Assembly: GCF_020520425.1 (NCBI RefSeq)
Contig: NC_079487.1
Coordinates: forward strand, 132,702,385 to 132,766,384
DNA length: 64,000 nt
Origin: Spinacia oleracea
Taxonomy: Eukaryota > Streptophyta > Magnoliopsida > Caryophyllales > Amaranthaceae
Direction: 5' to 3'
A program made the position numbers and the translations under genes. The notes beneath the pieces were generated by a model. That model was not told where the DNA came from. It made no database searches and saw only the letters and a list, made by a program, of their open reading frames with translations. Shown here one piece after another: positions 49,316 through 61,600 of the stretch (its first letter is position 1; each line of letters opens with the position of its first letter).

Positions 49316-49372
49316 GGTACTTCTTCCCTTAATTCAAAAAAAAAAAAAAAAAAAAAAGGTACTTCTTCCCTT
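49316..49372. repeat. 22-A tract flanked by a 15-bp direct repeat (retroposition-like scar)
   Basis: GGTACTTCTTCCCTT occurs at 49316-49330 and again at 49358-49372. Between them is AATTC followed by 22 A. A poly-A tract between target-site-like direct repeats is what LINE-driven reverse transcription leaves when almost nothing but the tail is copied. A simple tandem duplication with A expansion is the alternative. Confidence 0.6.
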
Positions 49373-49636
49373 CCATAAAGTTTCTCATATTTACCATAAT
49401 TTGTTGTTAAGATATTAGATCAAACATTTATTCGTATCTTGTTACTTTGTTAGACATCATTGGATTTTAATTTCAATTTAAAATTTCTAAATATCAAATT
49501 TTTATAATTATTTTCACTGACAGTTAACCGTTAAAGTAGTGCATTAGAAAACACAAAAATTAAACAAGCTAGTGAGGAAATTTATGCAGTGAAGAAGTAC
49601 TACTCTGTATATGTATATTCTGTATTATAAATAACA

Positions 49637-49886
49637 CACTACAATAATTTGTATCTTTAATGACAATTTAATTACGACGGGTCAAAAACTCCGTTGCAAA
49701 AGCCTTTTGCGACGGGGCTAACAACCAAACAAAGACGGGAACAACTGTCGTAAATGTCTTTTATGACGGGTTAACGACGGCCTTCTTTTATGACGGGTTC
49801 GCGACAGGAAATCCCGTCATTAATAAACTATTATTGGCCTTTTATGACGGGATTTTCTATCGTTAATGGTACAATTTCTTATAGTG
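49637..49886. mobile_element. CACTA-type (En/Spm-like) MITE, 250 bp
   Basis: It starts CACTACAATAATTTGTA and ends in TTATAGTG, the complement of the CACTATAA end. Inside, TATGACGGG and CCCGTCATTAA motifs recur on both strands as subterminal repeats. No 3-bp target duplication is evident and there is no coding capacity. Confidence 0.8.
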
Positions 49887-50383
49887 TTATATGCAGTATT
49901 TCGTACACATAACTAATTAATTATTCTAATTTCTTGAGTGTAAGATGTAAAATTGGCACATGAGATATGTTCAGATGAGTAGTTATTATTTGCTTATGTA
50001 ATGGCCGCAAGGCAGGCTGTTATGCTGCAGAGCTGAGATAGTGGTAACTGTTGGATTATAAATCAACTAATTTAATTTTAAACACTTTCTTTAATTAATA
50101 CTCCGTAGTACATTTTTTTAAAAAAAAAGTGGATGATTAAACTTACATAATACCATCAGCTCACATGCAGCTCTTACGTTAACTACTATCTTTACCAACT
50201 GAAAACATTTTGGGCCCATTTTGCATGTGGACCCAATTTCAGAGCCTTCTACAGTATTCCTATGTATTCCTACGGAGGAGGTATATATGGACTAACTAAC
50301 CTGAGTATGATGGTTTAATAGGGTCTATTTTTCTTACCTAATAAAAAAATATATTACGGATAACATTAAATTAGCTACTACTA

Positions 50384-50690
50384 TGTATTATTTTCATTTC
50401 ATAAAGATATTTATGGTTATTATTTGTGCAAATATTAAGATAAAAGTAGAAACATTGGTTGAATATAATAAAATATAGATAAAGTAAGAGAAATGCGTAA
50501 AAAGGTGGGTGGATGTAAGAAAAAATGAATAAAGTAAGAGAAAGTGAGTGAAAAATTATAACTACTGTGGGGTAAGAAGGGTAAGGTAGTAAATTTTAAT
50601 ATCAAAAAATAGAATAAAACAAAGTTTTAAAGAACATTATTAAACGGACTAAAACGGAAAGTCTAAAGATCATTTTGAAACGTAGGTACG
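50384..50690. mobile_element. Decayed Stowaway-like MITE related to 35431-35748
   Basis: Shares GGTTATTATTTGTGCAAATA and TAAAGATCATTTTGAAACG with the 35431 copy. The left TIR has decayed. Confidence 0.65.
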
Positions 50691-50812
50691 TAATATGTAG
50701 TATGTACAGGCATTGTTATCTTTACCGATAAATACGAGTTCGATTGTATATACTCCTTATGGTCCACTAAAATTAAAATGAGGGAGTATATATGTACGTT
50801 TACTGGATCTTA

Positions 50813-51131
50813 TTAGAGCAACTCGATCCAAAGATTAGCTACAAGATGGCAATATTTAAGTTAAATATTGCCACAACAAATTTTTAGCTACGATGTGATG
50901 CGTTTAATCTAAGAAGGTTCACATTCGTTGGCTATAATAACTTATAGCTCCCTTAATATACAATTTTATTCAATTTCCCCCCTTCATACCTGCTCAAAAG
51001 AGCTATAATATATATCATATCTTGATAGTTGTATACGTAATTTTTATACCAACGGTACGCTAACTGCTCATACTTCATTTTAACTTTTTGCAAACATATA
51101 CTTTTTTATATAGCCACTGAAGTTGCTCTTA
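50813..51131. mobile_element. Short element with TTAGAGCAACT...AGTTGCTCTTA ends
   Basis: The ends are inverted copies of about 11 bases. The inside is AT-rich and non-coding. Such ends are common in plant hAT-like MITEs, but the target duplication was not resolved. Confidence 0.5.
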
Positions 51132-51277
51132 GGCTTCATTCTATTCGACTTATTTTGTATGATAATTATATTATATGAACTTATTTTAACTTAACGTAAC
51201 TAATCGAACTTATCTAAACTTAATAGCCACTGAAATAAGTCAAAATAAGTCGAACAAAACAGAACAGAACATAGCCT
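51131..51277. mobile_element. Inverted-repeat MITE abutting the previous element
   Basis: TCTATTCGACTTATTTTG on the left pairs with CAAAATAAGTCGAACAAAAC on the right, within AGGCT...AGCCT. Internal words (ATAAGTTC-like) recall the element at 262-430. Confidence 0.65.
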
Positions 51278-52439
51278 TAAAACTTAGGATTATATTCTAA
51301 CTTGGCTGCTGCCCAAGGCCGTAAATTAAAACAATTGGTACAGCTAGTCCATCATTATCGTGAATATATATCTCTTATTGTACGTGCAAACTGCAAAAAC
51401 TATATAGTATAACTAATTCCATCTTTGAAAGTTGGAACTATCAAGTTTTGTAGATCGAGTTATAGTACGTATATTATAAAACAGGGATAATATCATTGCA
51501 TGAGATATATATCAAAACAGAACATGTGTAACAAACACAGTTACACAGACGAAGTAATCAGTAAAAATTAACGTTGTTGTCGAAAGTACGTTGTTCTTTC
51601 CCGAACATCACTGAATTGTGGATAAAGCTCTCCCTCAGTTCCTGGGCGAAAAGGCTACATATACTCCCTGAGTATAGAATAGTGTCATACACTGGGCTGT
51701 AATTGGTTTAGATTTATAAATTACATATGGGTTTGCTATTTTAGATTTAAATTTAAATTTCATGTGAGATTGCTTATTTGAAAATAACCAATGGGAACCC
51801 AGGATATAACACTGTTCCGGAAAATATTTGGTTGACCCTAAGGGTTAGCAACCCTTAAGATACATATAACATAAAATAATATATGAGTGTAATTAATTGG
51901 AGAGAGAAAGTGTTGTAAGGTGAGTTTCAATGCATTTGTAGCCAATCATAATTCAATGTTTAAAGGGTTACCAACCCTTAAGATTACTCCAGCTCTATCA
52001 TTATCCCACTGTTCCATACCCAGGGTAAATGTGTATCAGCTTCCGTCCCTGGGTCGTCATCCTGCAACTTTTATGCATATTATTGGCTTCCCAATGTTAG
52101 TTAATTACTTTGCCAGAACAACACGTACTCAACTTCCCATGCATGCATGCCATTTGCTTATTTTTCTGATGAGTGATGTAGGATATGATATATGATAGGA
52201 GATATTTCTAACTGTTTTATTCAATTCACGTTCTCGAACTTAGACATGCCGCAGTACTACTTCATCAGATAATCAGAACCTATCAGATCGTCTGAAATTC
52301 ACTTATACAGTACTACTTCATTAGATAATCTCATAACCTATCAGTTCGAAACAGGGCAAGGCTGGGACTTTACAGAGTTATTAAATTTTATATATATCCT
52401 TTCAAGATTTGAAATTGATAAGTGTATAATTAATTTTAG
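51278..52439. other. Intergenic DNA with short duplications; no gene seen
   Basis: AGGGTTAGCAACCCTTAAGAT at 51841 recurs nearly unchanged at 51964, and each copy is itself near-palindromic. A unit with CAGTACTACTTCAT and ACCTATCAG is duplicated at about 52251 and 52308. The open frame at 51920-52195 crosses one of these repeats and has no recognisable domain. Confidence 0.45.
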
Positions 52440-52640
52440 GCTTCAACCATCAGCTTAATAAGCTTTTGATAGCTAGAGTTGGTGTTTTGTTATGGTATCA
52501 GAGCCATCATATCGGTTCAAATCTCATCGATCCACTCCTTCTTTTGAAGTAGAGGTCCATGCTGCATCCACATTTGGGTTTCAACGTACCATCAGTTTAA
52601 GCTTTTGGTTAAGTTGGGTATTTGTCTGAAACCAACGCCT
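52440..52640. repeat. Fossil trace of a Ty1/copia-type LTR element (primer-binding-site region)
   Basis: TGGTATCAGAGCC at 52493 is the standard primer-binding site complementary to initiator-methionine tRNA, used by most plant copia elements. It is preceded by AT-rich LTR-like sequence. No element genes are seen. It is an old fragment. Confidence 0.5.
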
Positions 52641-52796
52641 TTAATTAAGTATGATCAAGTCACTTTTGATTGGCTCAAATGTGTGCTAGTGATGAGATTA
52701 TATAGTATACTCTTTTGTCCTTTAAAGATGCCCCATAAAACTTTTTAAATTATAATATTTCATGATATACAATTTAAAACATTAATATATCTGGAT

Positions 52797-53122
52797 CTAC
52801 ACAAATTCTTATTTACAAAGGTTGTACAATAAATATTGTACACCAGAGTAAAAGTTAACTCAAAATGTTTAAAAGTTAAGCTTATATATGTAAAAGTTAT
52901 CAAATTTTATTGATAATTTTTTTCATTTTAATAAAACTTATTTCTTCAAAATCACTAATAATGTATAAAATTAATCATTTAACTCTTTAAAATGTTTATT
53001 TATCAACGTTTTTTACTAATATAAAAGTTAATCAAAACTAGGTTAAAGTTACAAAAAAATGGGTAAAAGTTATCTTGGTGTACAATAAATTTATTGTACA
53101 CCTAGTGCGCGCAAGACCTTTT
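52797..53122 (-). repeat. GTGTACAATAAA-palindrome repeat, copy 2 (inverted relative to copy 1)
   Basis: The reverse complement follows copy 1 (2456-2773) through its whole length. Both share the edge AAGGTCTTGCGCGC, the two palindromes, and the far edge that continues to AAGAATTTGTGT. Differences are scattered. Confidence 0.8.
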
Positions 53123-54724
53123 ATTGGATCTAAAGTTGAGATTACAAAAAATATAAATCGAAAAGATTCTAACAAGATTATATTACTTCTTACAATTTAC
53201 AAAGTACGTAGTATATCACTAAAAAAATTTACTTTTTCATATTTAACCTGTAAGATAGTAATTGGACAATCTTTTGAAAACGGGTCAGAATAAATACGTA
53301 ACCTCTCAAATAAGAAACCCTTAGAAATTTTAAAAAATTGTAGTATAAATGTCGCATGATAGGGTGAGGAAAGTGGTGGGTTAAGATTAAGAACCAATTA
53401 AATTGAATGTAACCGACTCCATCTCCATGCATTACTTTTACGTGACATATTATTTGTTGCAAGTTGTAACATCAACCATGCAGCTTAAATCATGCTGCTA
53501 TTTTACTATTCGCCAATCGCCACACTTCCATACAATTCTGATAATCTATTATCTATTTATCTATACCCCGTCAGAAAACTGGATAACTTTGTTTTTTTTT
53601 CCCACATTTATTAAGAATATAACAATTCACGACAGTTGTGAATCCTTTACAGTGGCTTCATAGAAAACAAATAAAGAAAGGCATGCAACTAATCTGAGCC
53701 TATATACACATAAATGTTTTTTTTTCTTTTTTTCTTTTTGGTGTAACACATAAATGTCTTTAAATGTTCATAAATATATGCAAATTACAAGCTGAGTGAA
53801 AAAAATGTGTTTATTAGGGTTGACTTTTGCTCTCTAGCTAAATCAAATACATAGTTAAGTTTCTAGTTAAATGATTATATATTTTAATACTGACATTACC
53901 AATTTTAAGCATATGACGACCTCGATAAATTTACTTTTTTTTAGTTGCAAGAAACAAGTTTCTGAACAGTTTTATATGTGTGTTTCCTAAATTCCTCATA
54001 TACTATCAATAAAAGATTAACATCGTAAAACAATAGAACTACTACGGTTGTACGAATTTGCCAATAGCAAATTTAGTAAAACTACTATAGTCGTACTCAT
54101 TAATAGATGCATGTTTATTGTATATTTCTAGTCATTGACTAATTATATAGTTGTTTATGTATAATGAAAATACAACATTGACTGTTCATGTGGCCTACAT
54201 TTAAGTTCATATGACTGTACTTGATGCCCATATTTAATAACATTTTTATAATAAAACCATCAATTATTTACAAAAATAAACTTTCCAATCTATCACTGAG
54301 AATATGAGATTAACTCGGTAGACCTCTTTTAATATAGCAAAATTAAACCTTTAACAATATTCTATGATTCTGGTATTGAGTCCAAAAATAGTAAAGGAAT
54401 GTATGTGTATCAGAGATTAATTAGCCTCCCCAACTTTTCAAGGGATTTGCATGGTTGAAGATCAACCTCTGCATAGAGATCACCATATTCAGTAATCGTC
54501 CCAGATTCACAGTCTATAATCTCTTCCATAATGAAGCCTCTCCTACACCCTTGTCGACACATTCAACAACCCCGAACACCCTCCCTTACCATGAAGATAT
54601 AAACCAACTAGTACTATATGCACGCGATGCGTGCCGATATTTTCAAAAATCTGATTTGATCTCTCTAAACAGGGTTCTTTTTCCTTCCCCTGTTCTTCTT
54701 ACGCCAACCTCGTGCACGAGCACG
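53123..54724. other. Intergenic DNA and promoter side of the second SAUR gene
   Basis: AT-rich sequence with no clear gene or element. From about 54430 the composition changes and the SAUR frame is open without an ATG until 54725, so this stretch is probably leader. Confidence 0.45.
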
Positions 54725-55144
54725 ATGAAAGCCATGAGCGTAGCGCGGGGTAGGAACATCCGACGGCTAGTATTACTCAGAGCTCATCATCATCATCGTA
54801 GATCGTTAATTTCATACAGGAAATTCAAGGGTCCAAACATAAGCTACAATGAGCCATCCTATAAAAGATGGTGCAACCCACATACAGAAAAGGTACCGAG
54901 AGGATCCTTACCTGTTTATGTGGGTCCAGCCGAGAAGAGGTTTATCATCCCAATGTCATTTTTATCGATGCCAGATTTCATAAGATTAGTGGAGAAAGTG
55001 GCTGAGGAATTCGGGTTTGAGCAACAGGGTGGGCTGAAGATACCCTGTGAAGAGGATGACTTTGAGGAGATTATGTTTAAGTGCTTTGAAATTCATAAAA
55101 CCATATCCAAAACCAGAAACAGAATGCGGGCGACACGAGGTTAG
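54725..55144 (+). CDS. SAUR: SAUR family auxin-responsive protein, 139 aa, single exon
   Basis: I start at the first ATG of the frame (MKAMSVARGRNIRR); a second ATG three codons later is possible. Residues 11-55 are basic and histidine-rich (RAHHHHRRS). The SAUR core spans about 57-122: KVPRGSLPVYVGPAEKRF, IIPMSFLSMPDFIRL, EEFGFEQQGGLKIPCEE. The C-terminus is basic (SKTRNRMRATRG). It is not a close duplicate of the SAUR gene 7 kb upstream: linker, N-terminus and core differ widely, so this is not a recent tandem copy. Presumed role in auxin-linked growth is from family. Confidence 0.88.
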   Translation: MKAMSVARGRNIRRLVLLRAHHHHRRSLISYRKFKGPNISYNEPSYKRWCNPHTEKVPRGSLPVYVGPAEKRFIIPMSFLSMPDFIRLVEKVAEEFGFEQQGGLKIPCEEDDFEEIMFKCFEIHKTISKTRNRMRATRG

Positions 55145-55683
55145 AAATTTTACATTCACTTTATTCATTCCATAATATATATAGATCTTCATTCTAGAAT
55201 TCATAAAAACAAAAAACATTGGAAATCAGATGAAAAACATAGGATTGTCACTTATTATGAACACTATCTAATGCTTCTGACTAAGTTTTACCAGATATCA
55301 GATCAACAACGTTGAAGAACACAGGGGGGTTGCTGGCACTGCAATCGAGGAGGTGGTCAGCACCGGGAGCAGAGAGGTTGGCCAGGAGCAAGAAAGGATT
55401 ACGATCATGGCACATTAATGTTTAATAATGTAGTGATTTTTTTTAGTGTACCATAATTGTTGTGAGAGCCAAAATATGACATAGCGCACACAGTTTTCTA
55501 CCATCAGTTTTTTTGACTTGTATGTTAGGACACAAAGGAGTATCTCTTTGATTCCATTTCTTCCTCGTTATGCAATCCGAAGGATATTCTGGGAAACAAA
55601 GAAATAAATTAAGAAACACAACCCACGAATCCATGATAGCATTATGTTAGAGAGAAAAAAGATGTTTGTGCTCACATCTACTC
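55145..55683. other. Space between the second SAUR gene and the TPR gene, with a GC-richer island
   Basis: The interval 55300-55417 is clearly richer in G+C than its surroundings. It is open for about 35-45 codons on both strands (for example a plus frame containing GVAGTAIEEVVSTGSREVG), but no family was recognised. 55418-55683 probably holds the 3' untranslated end of the TPR gene. Confidence 0.4.
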
Positions 55684-58600
55684 TTAGTTTCTTGAGTAAC
55701 GATCAACAAATGCCTTTGCTTTCTCAGGAGCAAAAAAACGTGCCTGCATATGACAACACAATAGGGTAAAACTCTTAATCATATGTCAATCACGACAAAC
55801 AAACCATAGATTGGCCTGAACGCTAAAATTTGCAGACATTTGATTTGAAGAAAGTGATATTTATATATAAGCATTCTGTTGAAAGAGGGAAATGTTAAAT
55901 ATTAATCTATAAAAATCTAGAAATATGTGATTGTAAATATCTAGAATAATCTTAGTAAATATCAAGGAGCTAGCCTAGAAAAATCTAGTAACTAAAATGT
56001 CTAGAATTATACTTAGAAAAATCTTGATAAATGAGGGGAGTAGAAGAATCTAGAAACTATAATACAACAACTATAAATAGGTTGTATTTGCATAAGTTTA
56101 GAGGTGAGCTAATCAATAGAGCTCCCACAAAATATGAGGGGTAGAAACAAATATTCTACCAAAACAAATAGTGGTGTACAATTCTTATTAATGTAATCAA
56201 TGACAACAATGCAATTTTGTTATATAATTGAGGTCCATCAAAACTTCCGCGTGCGTCCTCAAATTTCTATCAGGAAAGCCTTGTCCATGGCCGATTCATA
56301 TTAGCTACAAAACTAAAGAGCATTCTGTATATTTTACTACCTTTGAGCTAGTAGGGGTTTTAACCTGATGATCGATCAACCAAATCATACTTGCATATAA
56401 CAAAGTCCACCATATCATTTTAGTAGGGGTTTTAACCTGATGATCGATCAACCAAATCATACTTGCATATAACAAAGTCAACCATATCATTTGAAAAAAA
56501 AACATAGGTGAAGAGTGATTAGGAAAGCACGAACACAAAGCTCACTAGAATGAAGATAATTTTCATCTACCATTCTTGTCGAATTTCTAATTCCAAAATA
56601 AAAAGTTTAACAAATATATATTTTTGAATAGTAAACCTAGATTTTTTTTTCCGAAGGGACTATGAAAAGACTATGTGATCAAAGTCTTTGGTTAGACTAA
56701 AGAGTTCTATCATATGCACGATTAAAATGCTCAAGTGAAAGCTGCACCAAAACTGTCCAGGTAATAAGCATGGAAAACAACTAACATGGAAGAATGTAAC
56801 CAGAGGACTTAAATGTCTTACTTGTATAAACATCCGCTCTGCATCTCCAACAATGCCATTTTGTTTCAATAATATCCCCTGCAAACACATGAATTCTTCT
56901 TATTGATGTACTTTTACTATTGAGAAAGTAAATAGGTGTAGAAATCTGATGATTCTGAAGACAAATATAAGCATGACATTTTTTTACCAACTGATAGATA
57001 TGAGCTTTTCCTAGTTGTAGCCTGTAAAGTAGGCTTCTCAGTGGTGATAACCAAATCTCACGCAACATACCATCCAAATGGTCAATCAGGATCCTAGCAT
57101 CCCTAAGAAACTCCTTGATAATTGCAAAGTCTTCCCGACATCATTTTCCACAAACTTCTAATTTCTAGTGACATGCTATAAGGTTATTACAAGGTTATCC
57201 CATGCATGACTAATAAGTAATAACATTTCCCACTTCCCAGCGATAACAAGTGTTAGGTTTCCATCATCATTTATGCTCATGGAAGCCACTAGGCAACTTA
57301 TTACTTAACAACTGAGATAGAGTAACAATCAGATAGCTACAGAAATATACTATGAAAGCCACGAATTATGACTTAATTCCGGAGTTAGATTATTAGAAGA
57401 ACACGCTTAGCGAGTCAATCACCAGGAAAACAAACAGAAATTACTGTTCAATTAAAGCCGTCTATAAATTTCAGCTTTCTCAAAATGCATGGAAGATGTT
57501 GAAAGTATCACCTTAGCTAAGTAACCCCGAAAGTCACTAGGATGACTAGAAATCAATTGGTCGTAAACAGATATCGCATCGCTGATATGACCCCAATCTG
57601 AGTAGGCTTTTCCAAGCAGCAGTTCAACCTGAACAACAGATATCATAAATCTGTAAAGTCACTATAAAGTAAAAACTGTAGATTCCAATTCGAATGGAAA
57701 GAAGCTCTCATGCTAAAAAGAAAATGGAACAGTTGAACGCAATAACCCCCCCCCCCAAAAAAAAATCAGTTGAATCAGCAAGCTGAGAGCTGGACCGAAA
57801 AAACCAAGATGCAGAAAATGATCATAATTCTGAGAGCACATAAAATAAGATTAAAAACACATAAAGGCAACAAACAGAACAGAAATTCAGACACTCATCC
57901 CAGAAGAAAACAAACCAGTGCTCATGGTAGGTTTATATCAGATAGATCTTCACTTATACTCTGTGCAAGACACACCAAGAAGGCCTCACCTTGGACAGAA
58001 TTGAAATACAGACTAGCATCCTAATTCTCAGTTCCAGAGCAATTAGCATGTGCAAATAGGAAATACTCTCCCATAAAAAGTTAGAAGTTTACGAAAATTC
58101 TATGTCCATAAAGAATTATGAATTCAGACTAACTTGGATTGGATCCACATCCAGGGTGTCATTTCCCTCTGAAGTCTTTTCAGTCTTGATAGTGCTATCA
58201 CTTAATTTTCCGTTATTGAGACGTTCACGGGAATCCAGAAGGACCTGAACAGCCTACATCCAGAAATAGAAATAAAACAAAGTCAACATAGAGATATAAG
58301 TTACGTATTAGAAGTAAAACAAAAACAAAAACAAAAGACAGATGAACGATTCAGTTTTTCTGACAAAGTCTCGAATGAAATGATTCATGCAATGATTTTA
58401 ACATCAAAGTCTCGTTGCTCAAGACACTTAAATATTCAGAAACAAAATATGGTGCTAGCTACATGTATTCAGCTACAACAATAATGATGCATAATAACAA
58501 AATCCAGTTTAATTACTAGTAACAAATTATACAATAATCCTTACAAACATCAGATTGAGCAAAATCTAAGTTTGGATTATGATGCATAAATCAAGGGTCT

Positions 58601-61600
58601 CTTGGCTAAAGAATGCTTTCACAAATGTCCAAAAAATGCATATCAGTGTGCATTGTGGATCACTAAGATAGGAACATGCCTTTTCCAATATTGAACAAGA
58701 CTGCAGACTGTATACTACAAAGTCTTGAATCAAGCACTCTAGATGACCTTCTCCAATATTGAATTACACCAAAACCTACAACTCCTCGAAGGATAAAGTA
58801 TATAAGTTAAGCCATGAATCTCCATCCAATAATTGATGGCTAGATGCACTCGTGTGTACAAATTGAGGAAGATTGGGTATCTTAGCGTAACAATACCATC
58901 TTTAAGACCTGGGATTTTAAAATTTATTCCAATTAATATTGTTTAAGATGCTGAAGTAAGACCGTCATGGAATACTGTATATCGAGTTACTCTACACAAC
59001 AGAAAGAAACAACTAATATATGATTGAACCAGATGACAAACCTCGTCTGGCTTCTTAGCAGCAAGTAACGTATTCGTAAGGCCGCGCAGAACTTCAAAAT
59101 CTATACCTTTGGTCACCTTTAAGGAAACAGAGCTTTTTACTGTCAGCATGCATATAGCTAAATAGCACCAACAAAAATTAAACGTATTATGGTATTTCCT
59201 ATATAAGACAATTATAAATCTTCATTGAAATTAAATTAAATACAAAGGAGGTTGCATCTCTGACTCTCTGAGTACCCAGAACAATAAAAGTGAAACAGCC
59301 ATTAATTTTCCTACGTTATTAGAAAAATGTTGATGTTTTGTAATAGCACATTGTTTTTCCTTCTAGGCTTCCAGCACTCTCTATCTAAAGAGACTCATTT
59401 TCACCTATGATGAGTTGATGAGCATAATGCAATATAGTTAGTGTTACAAAAGAAGCATGCTCGGCAGTTCTGGTTTCATATATCATCGTTACACTTTGAA
59501 ACTTATATTAAGTTATAGTTCAGGGCTCAATAAATTATGGCGTCACTACATGTATTCCGTTTCATGAGAAGTAGAGAATTGAATTCCAGTTCCCTATACA
59601 TTGTTTAAGTTAACCTAGAGAGGGAATAGCTGGTGTCATAGCATATAAGAACCCCTTCTCCAATTAAACTAATTATAAATGAGTGCAGAAAAAAGAAAAT
59701 TCACAACCAGAAGTGAACGTTCATGCATGCATCTTAACTCTTAAATACTGAAACAGAAAATTGCCTTATCAACCAATAAAGCTTAAGACGGAAACTGAAT
59801 ATTTTTTAGAGGAACACCCCAATATAGTGTGCGAAGTCCTTTCGGGAAGGAATACTTAAGAAGTAGCTATCCTTAATTTAATTGCTAGATAAAAGGATTT
59901 TGTATTATTTGTACAACCTACAGCTAACAGGAAATACCAAAAGAAAGCTAAAAATAATATTTAAGCATAAAAACCTTTGCTGAACTTTTGTAAGCTGCAA
60001 TACTTCCATCATAATCTTTGAGCTCGTATTTTATCTCCCCCAGCAGGCGAAAGACATCTGGGTCACTTGGTTTCTCCTGAAGAGTCAGAACAACATAGTG
60101 CATACTTCAAATTGTCAAAGTCATTTGAAACACTTAACGAGTATATCAACAACAACTAACAAACAACCTTTGTCAAATCCTCGAGATAAGTAGCAGCCCG
60201 AGCATATTCTCCAAGTTCTGCTAATGTCACTGTAGCTCCCTGAACAGCAACTTAGGATTATAACAATAATTGCCAGATATTATTTTAGGCTGAAATGCAA
60301 AAATAAGTGACTGATTTTGCTGAAAATATCAAGATTTCGTTCGGCTGCAAAGGCTGACAAGTCAAACCTGATTAAATGAACTATGTGTTTAATAACCTTT
60401 TTCCTTAACTAGAACTCCCACAAATTTGTGCCAAATTAAAATGGAGAACGCATAAGAAGCCAACAAAACTTGGCATAAAATCAATGGTAAGGTTTTTGGT
60501 AGAAAAACAGTCACTCGATTTTAAAAAATGTCCAGAATCAAGAATAACAAGTTCAGGAAAAGACAAGCATATACACATAAGACGGAAATTTTAAATTAGG
60601 AACAAAAAATTAGAAGAATTCATCACTCACTTCAAGAGCAACAGGATCTTTAGGCGAAGAGCTCAGGGTTGCCTCATACTGCTGAAGCCTACTCTGCCAA
60701 CATACAAAAATAAACCCTTGTCAAGAGGGAAGAAACTTTGATAAATTCCTCCAAACAGTTTCAACATGATCAACAGAAGCAGGTTGTGGCAAGAATACAA
60801 GATAATGTTAAACCATGGCGAAGCATAAACCTTGGGCAAAGCAATCATGAGAAACCATGGACAACCAGCTACTGCTTATACAGTTATAAATCTTATAATC
60901 TGCTCCGTGGTTTTAGGGTTTAGGGTCTAAGGGACCACCCAAAGATGATTGATTAGCTAGTAGCCTAGTGACGCGTTAACTTGAAAGATGATTACGTGCT
61001 TTGGATTGCTTAAATATAAGTCAGAAAGATGATTACATGCTTTGGATTGAACAGCAAGAACACATTGTAACATATGCCACTTTTACTACAGTGCAAACAA
61101 ATTGAAAGTTTACTAACATGAGCATTAGCCTCACTTGTTATCATTGCCAGTTTCACAACTGAACCAAAAGATCAAACCCTGAAAACACTCCCATGGCGTA
61201 ATTTGGACAGACTGGCAACTCAGATTAGGCCTTGGCAAGTTGGAGCTTAGGAGGAGGAAGGGACAGGGACATATAACAGGTTGTTGCGTTTGAAGTAAGC
61301 ACCGCAGAAGAGCCCACTTCCTCCAGAAAAAAAAAGGCCACCTAGTAGCCTAGTGACGCATTAACTTGAAAGTTGAAACAAAGAGTTGCACCATGTCAGC
61401 CTTGGCATTTGACAACTAACAACTTACTGGTAACCAACCTAGTTCAGAAGCTTTGGCATGGCCTGATAAATGAGTACGATACAAGCTAGAAATAGAGTGC
61501 AGGCCTTAGGCCCAAGGGTCCACAAACACTTTTGGAATGACTATTCCTAAGAGCTGTCTTAGATTTAAACCAGATATGTAACGCTTAACTAGGGCAGCCA

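Noticed and set aside
51920-52195. 91-codon plus frame
   Set aside because: It crosses a short palindromic repeat, has no recognisable domain and starts inside repeat-like DNA.
46868-55144. The two SAUR genes as a recent tandem duplication
   Set aside because: Their cores, N-termini and lengths differ strongly, and the 7 kb between them contains no duplicated flank.
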